Source: Euryarchaeota archaeon RBG_16_67_27
GTDB lineage: Archaea; Thermoplasmatota; Thermoplasmata; RBG-16-68-12
Assembly: GCA_001800745.1 (NCBI GenBank)
Contig: MGVZ01000020.1
Location: forward strand, 18,858 to 53,618
Direction of reading: 5' to 3'
Length of the DNA stretch: 34,761 nt
The translations under genes and the position numbers were made by a program. The notes beneath the pieces were generated by a model. It made no database searches and was not told the DNA's origin. It saw only the letters and a program-made list of their open reading frames with translations. This document shows positions 7,107 through 15,404 of the stretch, piece by piece (positions within the stretch are counted from its first letter, which is position 1; the number at the start of each line of letters is the position of its first letter).

Positions 7107-7724
7107 TCAGTACAGCTCCGCGGCGCGCTCCTCCTCGAGCTTCCGGAGCTCCTCCTCGAGCGCCTTGAGCCGTGCGCGGGCCTTGTCCCTCGCCCGTTCG
7201 TAGTGGGCCTGCGCGTCCGAGGACTGGAGCCGCATCCGGCGTTCCGCATCCCGGATCTCCCGACGGAGGCGTTCCCGCTCCGTCGCGAGCTCGAGGAGAC
7301 GGAGCCGAACCTTGTGGTCGCGGTCCTCCGCGGCGAACAGGTCCCCCGCCGCGGGGGGCGGCATGCGCGCGAGGGCCGGGTGCACGCGGGCGAGCCGGGG
7401 GTAGGCGCCTCGCCACCAGCCGATCGCGAAGAAGACGCCCGCGAGGCCGAGGAGCCCGGCGGCGATGTTCACGTCGACGACGAAGCCCAGGTCCGTGACC
7501 GGGTTCACGCCGAGGGAGTTCAGGAAGAACGACCACAGGACCGTGAGGGCGATCGAGAGGACGATCCCGAGGGTCAGGCGGTACAGCCCGTCGTACTCCC
7601 GGTCGAGCTCCCCCCGTCGGGGATAGAGCGCATTGACGAGGAGGAAACCCGGGAGGAAGAAGATCAGCACGAGAGCCCCGACGACCCGGGCCGTGGCAAC
7701 CGCGTCGGCGAGGAGGTCGACCAC
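7107..7724 (-). CDS. DUF1616-like membrane protein with C-terminal coiled coil
   Basis: A 205-residue protein with three predicted membrane segments (about residues 12-33, 46-69 and 80-101). They include FFLPGFLLVNALYPR, the hallmark of DUF1616-type archaeal membrane proteins. After residue 120 it turns into a long, highly charged coiled coil rich in Arg, Glu, Ala and Leu (about 135-203), presumably cytoplasmic. The function is unknown. It heads the operon with pth2 and the DUF99 gene, which suggests a link to translation or the nascent chain, but that is guilt by association only. The ATG start has a TATA-like box 26 bases upstream. Confidence 0.83.
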   Translation of the reverse strand: MVDLLADAVATARVVGALVLIFFLPGFLLVNALYPRRGELDREYDGLYRLTLGIVLSIALTVLWSFFLNSLGVNPVTDLGFVVDVNIAAGLLGLAGVFFAIGWWRGAYPRLARVHPALARMPPPAAGDLFAAEDRDHKVRLRLLELATERERLRREIRDAERRMRLQSSDAQAHYERARDKARARLKALEEELRKLEEERAAELY

Positions 7725-7744
7725 CGGTCGGCCAGCCTCCGGAC

Positions 7745-7754
7745 GCTATTTGAA
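7745..7754 (-). promoter_or_regulatory. TATA-like box for the DUF1616-pth2-DUF99 operon
   Basis: The minus strand reads TTCAAATAGC, centred about 26 bases before the ATG at 7724, implying a leaderless transcript. The divergent KaiC-like gene may use TCCTTACG at 7786-7793, a weaker match. Confidence 0.55.
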
Positions 7755-7827
7755 CGTTGCGCGCTCGCGGTCCGCGGCGGAAAAGTCCTTACGCCGCAGC
7801 AGGCATTGTGCCGCCGAGGCGGACCTG

Positions 7828-8538
7828 GTGGAGAGACCTCGCATCCCGACCCACGTGAAAGGGTTCGACGAGGCGGTCGGAGGCGGCCTGCCCGAGGGGT
7901 ACGTCGTCCTCGTCGCCGGCGCGCCGGGCACGATGAAGTCGAGCCTCGCTTTCTCGATTGCCTACAACAACGCCCTTCGGGACGGGCGGAAGGGCGTCTA
8001 CTTCACTCTCGAGCAGAGCAAGGACAACCTCCTCGAGCACATGGCGTCCATGGGGATGGCGGACGAGAAGGCCCTCGGCCTCGTCACGATCCTCGACATG
8101 GGGAGCATCCGGAAGAACCTGAACTTCCTGCAAGGCCGCGGGACTTGGTTCGAACTGTTCAAGATGCACTGCACGAACATCATGAAGGCGGACCGGCAGT
8201 CGATTCTCGTCGTCGACTCCCTCGACGTCCTCGAGACGATGGCGAAGATGGCGGACCGCCGGACGGACATGTACTTTCTGTTCGAGTGGCTCCGGGACCT
8301 CGGTCCCCTTACCCTGCTCGTCTCCGAGCGTCCGGGGGACGCCACCGCCGGGGTCACCGCCGCGGAGGAGGCGTACCTCGCTGACGGCATCGTCCAGGTC
8401 GCGATGCAGCCGACCTCCGACCTCCAGATCCAGCGGCGGATCCGCGTCGTCAAGCTCCGCGCCACGCGCCACGAGACCGCGGTGTACGCCCTCGCATGGG
8501 CGCCGGGTGGATTCGAAGTCACCCGCGCCGTTTCCTAG
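7828..8538 (+). CDS. KaiC/Rad55-like RecA-fold ATPase, single domain
   Basis: A 236-residue single-domain member of the archaeal KaiC/Rad55 ATPase group, often linked to signalling. From the GTG at 7828 the protein opens PRIPTHVKGFDEAVGGGLPE, the standard KaiC N-terminus. The P-loop is GAPGTMKSS (31-39), with Met in place of the usual Gly before the catalytic lysine. A Walker B strand follows (SILVVDSLDVL), and the C-terminus has the RIRVVKLRATRHE strand typical of KaiC domains. The frame extends back to 7633, but that part overlaps the divergent gene and is not family-like. It lies directly upstream of the large histidine kinase on the same strand, so the two may share a pathway. The start codon is the least certain point. 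Confidence 0.88.
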   Translation: MERPRIPTHVKGFDEAVGGGLPEGYVVLVAGAPGTMKSSLAFSIAYNNALRDGRKGVYFTLEQSKDNLLEHMASMGMADEKALGLVTILDMGSIRKNLNFLQGRGTWFELFKMHCTNIMKADRQSILVVDSLDVLETMAKMADRRTDMYFLFEWLRDLGPLTLLVSERPGDATAGVTAAEEAYLADGIVQVAMQPTSDLQIQRRIRVVKLRATRHETAVYALAWAPGGFEVTRAVS

Positions 8539-8551
8539 GGGATGAGTCCCC
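8538..8551 (+). terminator. Short GC hairpin at the end of the KaiC-like gene
   Basis: GGGGA-TGAG-TCCCC forms a perfect five-pair stem that starts on the last base of the TAG stop. There is no T tract, so a role in transcription termination is uncertain. Confidence 0.3.
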
Positions 8552-8575
8552 CCAGCGGGAATGACCGGAAAAGGC

Positions 8576-8584
8576 CTTTATACC
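8576..8584 (+). promoter_or_regulatory. TATA box for the histidine-kinase operon
   Basis: CTTTATACC is a strong archaeal TATA match. Transcription would start near 8605-8610, which rules out the in-frame ATG at 8561 and favours the ATG at 8651. Confidence 0.6.
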
Positions 8585-8650
8585 CCGGCGGGTGATGCGC
8601 GCGCACCTCCCGAGAGTCGGTTCGCTCGGAGGCCACCGTTCACACTGGCC

Positions 8651-11600
8651 ATGGCGCAGACCGTCCCGACGCCCACCGTCCCCGCGCCGCAGAGAGGCGC
8701 GGCCGTCCTCGTCATCGACGGGAACGAGGAGCACCAAATCCTGAGCGTGACCGCCCTCGGCCGCCGCGGGTTCCGCGTTGCCGTCGCGGACACCGCGCGG
8801 GAGGGCCTCCGGCTCGCCCTGACGGAGCGGTTCGACGCGATCGTGCTCGCGCACAAGCTCCGGGACGCCGCGGGGCTCGACGTCCTGCGGGTCCTCCACG
8901 AGCGCCTCCCCCGCGTCCCGCTGATCTTCGTCGTCACGGAGGGGTCCGAGGAGATCGCGGTCCGTGCCCTGGGCTCGGGCGCGTCCGGCCATCTCGTGAA
9001 GACGCCGCGGTACCATGAGCTCCTCCCCTCGGAGGTCGAGGAGCAGCTCGCGAAGGCGAGGGACCAGGCGCAGATCGAGGATCAGAAGCGCGTCCTCACG
9101 GAGACCCAGGCTCGATTCCGGGAGTTCATCGAGAGCACCCAGGAGCCGATCTTCGTCCTCGATGCGACCGGCGGGTTCGTGGCGTTCAACGAGGCGATGT
9201 GCACGACGATGGGCTATTCGAAGGAGGAGCTCGCGCGGAAGCGGCTCCCCGACCTCCTGTCGCCGCGGGTCCCGTCCGACGCCGCGCGGCCCCTGCTCGA
9301 CTTCCGCAGCCCCGGGCCCTTCCCGGTGCTCGAGCTCCCCGTGATCCGGCGCGACGGGCGGGAGATCTACCTCGCGCTCACCCCGCATCCCGTCCAGCGG
9401 GATGAGGGCGTCGTCGGCATGGAGGTCCTCGCGAAGGACGTGACGGAGCGGAAGCGAGCGGAGGAGCAGCTCAAGGACCTCTACGGGTGGCTCAAGGCCG
9501 TCTACGAGTCGACGACGGACGCGATCCTCCTCGCGGACCGGGATCTCCGGGTCATCCAGTGGAACGCGGGTGCGATCCGGCTGTTCGGAACCGACGACGC
9601 CGGGATCGCGGACGCGGGGTTGGAGGCGCTCGCGCGCCGACTCGCGGAGCGGGCGAAGGACCCCGAGGCGGTCCTGCGTATCCACGAGCGGTACGAAGAG
9701 AGCCCCGATGCAGTGATCGAGGGAGACATCGACCTCGCGACGCCGGAGGCGCGCGTCTTCTCGCACGTGACGGCTCCGGTCCACAATCCCGAGGGCGTGC
9801 GGATCGGCCGCCTGTGGACGTTCCGGGACGTCACGGATCGCCGCGTCGCGGAACTCGAGCTCGTCCGCCGGGAGGCGCAGCTCGCGGAGGCGCAGCGCAT
9901 CGCGCGGCTCGGAAGCTGGGAGACCGATCTCGTCGAAGGGATCCAGACGTGGTCCGACGAGCTCTACCGAATCCTTGGCTGGGAACCGCGGTCGTTCAAG
10001 CCGGACTTCGCGAAGGTGATCGAGCGCACGGTGCCGGAGGACCGCCACCTCCTCACGGACGCCGCGGAGCGCATGCGCGTGTCGCTCGCCTCGGACGGCT
10101 ACGACCACCGGATCCGTCTCCCCGACGGCGCCCTCCGCACGATCCATTCCGAGGGTCGGGCCGTCCTCGACGCTGCGGGCAGACCCGTACGGCTCGTCGG
10201 CACCGCGCAGGACGTCACCGAGATCCGACGCGCGGAGAAGGTCCGCGAGGCGACGTACGGGATCTCCGCCGCGGCGACGGCAACGGAGAACCTCGACGCG
10301 CTGTTCGCGTCGATCCACCGGACCGTCGGCGGGCTCATGCCCGCGAAGAACTTCTACATCGCCCTCTACGACGGCGCGAGTCGGACGCTCAGCTTCCCGT
10401 ACTTCGCGGACGAGCAGGAGCCGCCCCCGCCGCCACAGGCCCTCGGTCGCGGTCTGACGGAGTACGTCCTGCGTACCGGTAAGGCGCTCCTCGTCGACCC
10501 GATCGGATTCCAGGGCCTCGTGGACCGTGGCGAGGTCGAGTCCGTGGGGCCGCCGTCCGTGGACTGGCTCGGCGCGCCCCTCGTCGCGAAGGACCAACCG
10601 ATCGGCGTCCTGGTCGTCCAGAGCTATACGGACGGCGTCCGCTACCATCCGGAGGACCGCGAGATCCTCCAGTTCGTGTCCGCCCAGGTCGCGAGCGCGA
10701 TCGATCGCATGCGCGCGGATCAGGCGCTCCGGGAGAGCGAGGAGCGGTTCCGCCGGATTGCGGAGAACGCGCAGGACCTGATCTACCGGTACCGGCTCGA
10801 CGAACCGCGGGGCTTCGAGTACGTGAGTCCGGCGTCCATGCGGCTGACGGGGTACACCCCGGAGGAGCACTACGCGGACCCCGAGCTCGGACTCCGAATG
10901 GTCCATCCCGAGGACCGACACATCCTCCAGAACCTCATCGACGAGGCGGTGCAGACGGGACGGCTCAGCGGAAAGGGCGAGCCGATCACGTTCCGCTGGA
11001 TCCGGAAGGACGGAAAGATCGTTTGGACCGAGCAACGGAACGTGCCCATCCTCGATGGCGCGGGGCGTGTCGTCGCGATCGAAGGAATCGCACGCGATGC
11101 GACGGACCGGGTCCTGGCGGATCAGGATCTGCGGGCGAGCGAGGAGCGGTTCCGGCTCCTCGCGAAGGCGGCGCAGGACGCGATCTGGGACTGGAACGTG
11201 GACACGGACACGCTCGTCTGGAGCGAGGCGATCCACTCGATCCTCCGGTGCGAGCCCGGGGAGGTCCAGCCCACGGGCTCCTGGATCGACGCCCGGATTC
11301 ATCCCGATGAGCGGGAGCGCATCCTTTCGGAGTTCTGGGCGACCCTCCATGAGGGCAAGGACTCCTGGACGTCGGAATACCGGCTGGAGCGGGCGGACGG
11401 CTCGTATGCGACCGTTTTCGACCGCGGGTTCATCCTCCGCGACGCGGACGGCCGCGCGCGCCGTGTCATCGGATCCTTGACGGACATCTCGGAGAGGAAG
11501 CGGGCGGAGGAGCAGCTCATCGCGCGGGAGCGCCAGCAGGCCGCCGTCGCATCCCTCGGCCAGCGGGCCCTCGAGGTGTCGTCCCTTCGCGCCCTCTTCG

Positions 11601-13447
11601 ACGAGACCGTCGGCGTCATCGCGAAGACCCTCGACGTCGAGTTCGCGAAGATCCTCGAGCTCCACCCGACGGAGGACGCGTTCCTCCTTCGCGCGGGAGT
11701 CGGCTGGAAGGACGGTCTCGTCGGCACGACGACGGTCCCCGCTAATCTCGAGTCTCAGGGCGGGTTCACTCTCCGGTCGCAGGCGCCCGTCCTCGTCGAG
11801 GACCTCCGGACGGAGACCCGGTTCCAGGGACCCGCGCTCCTGCGCGACCACGGTATCGTCAGCGGGATGAGCGTGACGATCCAGGGCCCCGGCCGCGCGT
11901 ATGGCGTTCTCGGCGTGCACACGACGCGGAGACGGTCGTTCACCCAGGACGACGTGAATTTCCTCCTCGCCGTCGCGAACGTCCTCGCGGGGGCGGTCGA
12001 ACAGGCGCGGGCGGAAGCAACGCTCCGGAGTTCCGAGGAGCGCTACCGGATGCTCTTCGCGAGCAACCCGCACCCGATGTGGGTGTACGGGGTGGAGGAC
12101 CTGCGGATCCTCGCCGTGAACGACGCGGCGGTGCGTCACTACGGGTACACGGGCGACGAATTCCTATCGATGACGATCAAGGACATCCGGCCCCCGGAGG
12201 ACGTGCCCGCCCTTCTCACCGCCGTGGCGGACCTCGGGGCGAAGATGTCCTCGGGCGGCGTGTGGCGGCACCGGAAGAAGAACGGCTCCATCATCAACGT
12301 GGAGATCGCCTCCCATCCTCTCGAGTTCGCGGGGCGTCCCGCGCGCCTCGTACTCGCAACGGACGTCACCGAACGCCTCCGCGCCCGCGAGGACCTCGAG
12401 CGGTCCGAGCGGAAGTTCCGCGCTCTGTTCGATGCGGCCGCGGATGCGATCGTCCTTCTCGATCCGCACGGCCGTGTCCTGGACGTCAACCCGGCGGGAG
12501 AAGGTCTTTCTCATGCCACGAAGGCCGACCTCGTCGGCATGAACATCCTTGAACTCATCCCCGCGGAGGAGAAGGAACGGGCGCTCGAGTACTTCCGCGC
12601 CCTCCTCGCAGACGAGCCAACGCCCGAGCCGTTCGAGGCGACCCTCCGCCTCGCGACGGAGGCGCGGCGCTCCGTCGAGGTCCGCTCTCGCGTTCTCCGA
12701 CACCCGGACGTACCTGCGTTCCTCGAGATGATCGTCCGGGACGTCACGGAGCAGAAGGAGATGCAGAAGAAGCTCGTGCAGAGCGAGCGGCTCGCGTCGA
12801 TGGGGCAGCTCTCCGCGTTCGTCGCGCACGAGATCAACACGCCCCTCACGAGCATCTCCCTGCTCACCGCGAGCATCGCGCGCAAGGTGAAGGACGAGGA
12901 GATCCTCGCCAAGCTCGAGAAGATCAACGCGCAGCGGCGGCACGCCGCAGCGATCATCGCGGACCTTCTGACTTTCTCGAAGCATCGCGAAATCAGGGCC
13001 GTCGAGGCGGACCTCCGGGAGATCGTGGACCGGGCGCTCGAGCAGGTGGAGGGGTACCGGCCGCCGGACGTTTCCCTGGACCGGGTGATCGGGGACGGTC
13101 CGGTGCGCGCCCGTGTCGACCCGCTTCAGATCCAGGAGGTCGTCGTGAACCTCGTCAAGAACGGGCTCCAGGCCACGACCTCGGGCACCGTGAGCGTCCG
13201 GCTGGCGGAGCGGCCCGATGCAATCCTGATCGAGGTCACGGACACGGGCGCGGGGATGCCCCCCGAGGTCCGTGCGCATCTCTTCGAGCCCTTCTTCACG
13301 ACGAAGGCTCACGGCGAGGGGACCGGTCTCGGGCTGTCGATGTGTCAGAACATCGTGACCGCGCACGGCGGGAAGATCGAGGTCTCGACCGGGGTCGGGC
13401 GGGGCTCGACATTCACCGTGGTCCTGCCGAAGGAGGCGGGAGCTTGA
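8651..13447 (+). CDS. Large soluble hybrid sensor histidine kinase (REC-PAS3-GAF-PAS2-GAF-PAS2-HisKA-HATPase)
   Basis: This 1598-residue kinase has no membrane segment, so it should sense cytosolic signals. Approximate order: receiver-like domain 17-130; PAS1 155-270; PAS2 280-397; PAS3 414-527; GAF1 534-690; PAS4 699-820; PAS5 833-950; GAF2 959-1120; PAS6 1132-1245; PAS7 1255-1370; HisKA about 1378-1445, with the phosphoaccepting His1393 in FVAHEINTPL; and HATPase about 1480-1595 with VVNLVKNGLQA, DTGAGMPP, FEPFFTT and GTGLGLSM boxes. Most PAS units end in the usual DVTE-type linker. The N-terminal receiver has Ala67 where the phosphorylated Asp should be, although Lys117 is kept, so it is probably a pseudo-receiver. 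The stop overlaps the next start (TTGA), linking it to the downstream regulator. Confidence 0.95.
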   Translation: MAQTVPTPTVPAPQRGAAVLVIDGNEEHQILSVTALGRRGFRVAVADTAREGLRLALTERFDAIVLAHKLRDAAGLDVLRVLHERLPRVPLIFVVTEGSEEIAVRALGSGASGHLVKTPRYHELLPSEVEEQLAKARDQAQIEDQKRVLTETQARFREFIESTQEPIFVLDATGGFVAFNEAMCTTMGYSKEELARKRLPDLLSPRVPSDAARPLLDFRSPGPFPVLELPVIRRDGREIYLALTPHPVQRDEGVVGMEVLAKDVTERKRAEEQLKDLYGWLKAVYESTTDAILLADRDLRVIQWNAGAIRLFGTDDAGIADAGLEALARRLAERAKDPEAVLRIHERYEESPDAVIEGDIDLATPEARVFSHVTAPVHNPEGVRIGRLWTFRDVTDRRVAELELVRREAQLAEAQRIARLGSWETDLVEGIQTWSDELYRILGWEPRSFKPDFAKVIERTVPEDRHLLTDAAERMRVSLASDGYDHRIRLPDGALRTIHSEGRAVLDAAGRPVRLVGTAQDVTEIRRAEKVREATYGISAAATATENLDALFASIHRTVGGLMPAKNFYIALYDGASRTLSFPYFADEQEPPPPPQALGRGLTEYVLRTGKALLVDPIGFQGLVDRGEVESVGPPSVDWLGAPLVAKDQPIGVLVVQSYTDGVRYHPEDREILQFVSAQVASAIDRMRADQALRESEERFRRIAENAQDLIYRYRLDEPRGFEYVSPASMRLTGYTPEEHYADPELGLRMVHPEDRHILQNLIDEAVQTGRLSGKGEPITFRWIRKDGKIVWTEQRNVPILDGAGRVVAIEGIARDATDRVLADQDLRASEERFRLLAKAAQDAIWDWNVDTDTLVWSEAIHSILRCEPGEVQPTGSWIDARIHPDERERILSEFWATLHEGKDSWTSEYRLERADGSYATVFDRGFILRDADGRARRVIGSLTDISERKRAEEQLIARERQQAAVASLGQRALEVSSLRALFDETVGVIAKTLDVEFAKILELHPTEDAFLLRAGVGWKDGLVGTTTVPANLESQGGFTLRSQAPVLVEDLRTETRFQGPALLRDHGIVSGMSVTIQGPGRAYGVLGVHTTRRRSFTQDDVNFLLAVANVLAGAVEQARAEATLRSSEERYRMLFASNPHPMWVYGVEDLRILAVNDAAVRHYGYTGDEFLSMTIKDIRPPEDVPALLTAVADLGAKMSSGGVWRHRKKNGSIINVEIASHPLEFAGRPARLVLATDVTERLRAREDLERSERKFRALFDAAADAIVLLDPHGRVLDVNPAGEGLSHATKADLVGMNILELIPAEEKERALEYFRALLADEPTPEPFEATLRLATEARRSVEVRSRVLRHPDVPAFLEMIVRDVTEQKEMQKKLVQSERLASMGQLSAFVAHEINTPLTSISLLTASIARKVKDEEILAKLEKINAQRRHAAAIIADLLTFSKHREIRAVEADLREIVDRALEQVEGYRPPDVSLDRVIGDGPVRARVDPLQIQEVVVNLVKNGLQATTSGTVSVRLAERPDAILIEVTDTGAGMPPEVRAHLFEPFFTTKAHGEGTGLGLSMCQNIVTAHGGKIEVSTGVGRGSTFTVVLPKEAGA

Positions 13448-14514
13448 GGGTCCTCGTCGCGGACGACGACGTCACGATCCGGTCCGAGCTCGCGGAGCTC
13501 CTCCGAGAGGACGGCCACGAGGTCGATACTGCAGCGGACGGCGCGGAGGCGATCCGAAAGCTCGAGACGGTGGGCTTCGACGTGGTCCTCCTCGACCTCG
13601 TCATGCCGCGGGCGAACGGCCTCGACGTGCTCCGTCGGGCGCGCGTGTCCACGCCACGCACGGCGGTGATCATGGTCACGGGCCGGGCCACGGTCGACGC
13701 CGCGGTCGAGGCGATGAAGTCCGGTGCGATGGACTTCATCGAGAAGCCCCCGGAGCTCGAGGCGATCCAGGGCGCCCTCCGCGCCGTCGCGGAGGAGCAG
13801 CGCGCGCGCCTCATGCTCTCGGCGCCCCCGAGGATCGATGCGCTGAGCCTACTCCTCGAGGAGAGTGCCCAGAGGAATGCCCTCCTCGCGGTCATGGGTC
13901 CGACCGGTGCGCCCCCGAAGGCCGCGGGCCGCGTCGTCCGCATCTCGGAGGACGCCCGCCCGCCGGACGGGCTCACCCCGAAACAGCTCTACCAGATCAA
14001 TGCGAGCGTCGAGGCGCATCTCTCGGGCGTCGAGCGACCCGTGCTGTACCTCGCCTGCCTTGGCGCCCTCGTGACCGTGCACGGGACCGAGGACGTGCGC
14101 GCGTGGGTCCGGCAGGTCCGCGCGAGGTGCGACGGAGCGAGGGGCACGCTCATCGTCGCAGGGGCGCCGCCCGAGCTCCGCGGGCAGATCGAGTCGGACC
14201 TCGCGAGCGAGGAGGCCGACGCAGGACTCCAGGGGATGCTCGAGTCGATCGCGAACCCGACCCGCCGGGCGATCGTCTCGTACGTGTTCGCGTCGGGTCC
14301 CGTCGCGTACTCCGCGATCCTCAAGAGGAACTTCGTCGACTCGTCCTCGAAGCTGTCGTTCCATCTCCAGAAGCTGCAGGCGGACGGCCTCCTGACGAAA
14401 GCAGGGGGCGGCGCGTACGCGCTCACCGAGGACGGCCGCCGGGCCTGGCGCGTCGTCCGGGCGTTGAGCGAGGAGCGACAGCACCCCTCCGTCCTGTTCG
14501 CGCCACGCGGATGA
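13444..14514 (+). CDS. Response regulator: receiver + DUF835 + winged-helix DNA-binding domain
   Basis: The cognate regulator is inferred from position, because its TTG start overlaps the kinase stop by four bases. The receiver (1-120) has a full active site: acidic residues in VADDD, phosphoacceptor Asp51 in VLLDLVMP, Thr in MVTG and Lys in EKPP. Residues about 135-250 resemble DUF835, a domain frequent in Thermoplasmatota and Thermococci (SLLLEES, then GLTPKQLYQINASVEAHLSG and a VLYL strand). The C-terminal part (about 260-345) is an ArsR-like winged helix starting NPTRRAIVSYV and containing SSSKLSFHLQKLQADGLL. DNA-binding output on an archaeal receiver is uncommon. A longer frame from 13342 lies inside the kinase gene and was not chosen. 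Confidence 0.9.
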   Translation: MRVLVADDDVTIRSELAELLREDGHEVDTAADGAEAIRKLETVGFDVVLLDLVMPRANGLDVLRRARVSTPRTAVIMVTGRATVDAAVEAMKSGAMDFIEKPPELEAIQGALRAVAEEQRARLMLSAPPRIDALSLLLEESAQRNALLAVMGPTGAPPKAAGRVVRISEDARPPDGLTPKQLYQINASVEAHLSGVERPVLYLACLGALVTVHGTEDVRAWVRQVRARCDGARGTLIVAGAPPELRGQIESDLASEEADAGLQGMLESIANPTRRAIVSYVFASGPVAYSAILKRNFVDSSSKLSFHLQKLQADGLLTKAGGGAYALTEDGRRAWRVVRALSEERQHPSVLFAPRG

Positions 14515-14607
14515 CGGTCAACGCGACTCGACAGGGGCTGTCAAGCACGCTCGACCGGTCCCATCAAGAGCGGTCGGTGCCATCGAAACGCCGCGAAGGA
14601 CATGGCG

Positions 14608-14997
14608 ATGGCGTCCCTCGAGGTCACCCGACCGGCGCGGGTCCTCGTCGTCGAGGACGACCCGGATCTGCGCGAGAACCTTGCGGAGCTCCTGGCGGCC
14701 TCGGGGTACGTCGTCGTCACCGCGGAGAACTCCGTGGAGGCCCTCCGCGAGATCGCCGCGGGAGGCGTCGACCTCCTGATCACGGACCTGCGGATGCCCG
14801 GTCCGAACGGCGTCGACCTCATCAACGCCGCGCAACGCGAGCGCTCGGACCTTCGGGCGATCCTCATGACCGCGTTCGAGGCGGATCCTCCGGCCGAGGA
14901 CATGCGAGGCGGGACCGTCCGATACCTCCGGAAGCCGTTCGAGGCGGAGGAGGTGACCCGGCTCGTCGCCCGGGTCCTTTCCTCCAGAGGGGGATGA
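14608..14997 (+). CDS. Stand-alone response-regulator receiver domain
   Basis: A CheY-like single receiver of 129 residues with a complete active site: VVEDD near residue 14, phosphoacceptor Asp60 in LITDLRMPG, Thr in LMTAF and Lys in LRKPF. It has no output domain, so it probably acts by protein contact or phosphotransfer. Two in-frame ATGs exist (14602 and 14608). The second is preferred because AAGGA at 14596-14600 then sits seven bases away. It lies 93 bases after the receiver-DUF835 gene and 6 bases before the small HTH gene, in the same apparent operon as the large kinase. Confidence 0.92.
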   Translation: MASLEVTRPARVLVVEDDPDLRENLAELLAASGYVVVTAENSVEALREIAAGGVDLLITDLRMPGPNGVDLINAAQRERSDLRAILMTAFEADPPAEDMRGGTVRYLRKPFEAEEVTRLVARVLSSRGG

Positions 14998-15003
14998 GCC
15001 GGG

Positions 15004-15381
15004 ATGGAAGCTCTCCAGGTGAGCCAGACGGTGATGGACGAGTACTCCGCAAGGATCCTGCTCGGCACGTTCGACCGTTCCGTGTCCGCGCTCGAGCTCA
15101 GCCAGCGCTTCGGGATCCCGATCGCCGCCTGTTACCGGCGGATCCGGGAGCTCGAGGGGATGGGGCTCGTGTTCGTCGAGCGGGAGCTCCCGTCCAGGAA
15201 CGGGAAAGGCCTCCAGCTGTTCCGGTCCCGCCTCCGCTCCGTCCGGGTCAGCCTCGAAGAGGGCCGGCTGCGGGCGCGGGTCCTCCTCGACGCCCGTGGG
15301 CCCGCCGGGTCCGCGGAGACGGTCGCGGCGGAGCAGGTCCTGAACCTCGAAGACCGCCCCGCGCGGCCGCAACCCTTGTGA
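15004..15381 (+). CDS. Small winged-helix transcriptional regulator
   Basis: A 125-residue protein with an N-terminal ArsR/MarR-like winged helix (about residues 12-62). Helices include YSARILLGTFDRSVSALELS and the recognition-helix region FGIPIAACYRRIRELEGMG, followed by a wing (LVFVEREL). The remaining half has two beta strands (VRVSLEEGRLRARVLL) and an Ala/Pro-rich tail with no recognised ligand domain. A GA-rich ribosome-binding region covers the end of the preceding receiver gene, six bases upstream. It probably works with the kinase/receiver genes, possibly as their DNA-binding output. That link is inferred from gene order alone. Confidence 0.82.
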   Translation: MEALQVSQTVMDEYSARILLGTFDRSVSALELSQRFGIPIAACYRRIRELEGMGLVFVERELPSRNGKGLQLFRSRLRSVRVSLEEGRLRARVLLDARGPAGSAETVAAEQVLNLEDRPARPQPL

Positions 15382-15404
15382 GGCGGCGCGCCCTACGACG
15401 TCGC

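Noticed and set aside
8519-12139. 1206-codon open frame on the minus strand opposite the histidine kinase
   Set aside because: A shadow of the GC-rich coding frame. Its product is low-complexity Arg/Asp/Leu/Val without domains, while the plus strand has clear PAS and GAF motifs.
13342-13443. Upstream extension of the DUF835 response regulator
   Set aside because: It lies within the kinase ATPase domain and adds low-complexity residues. The receiver begins exactly at the TTG at 13444.
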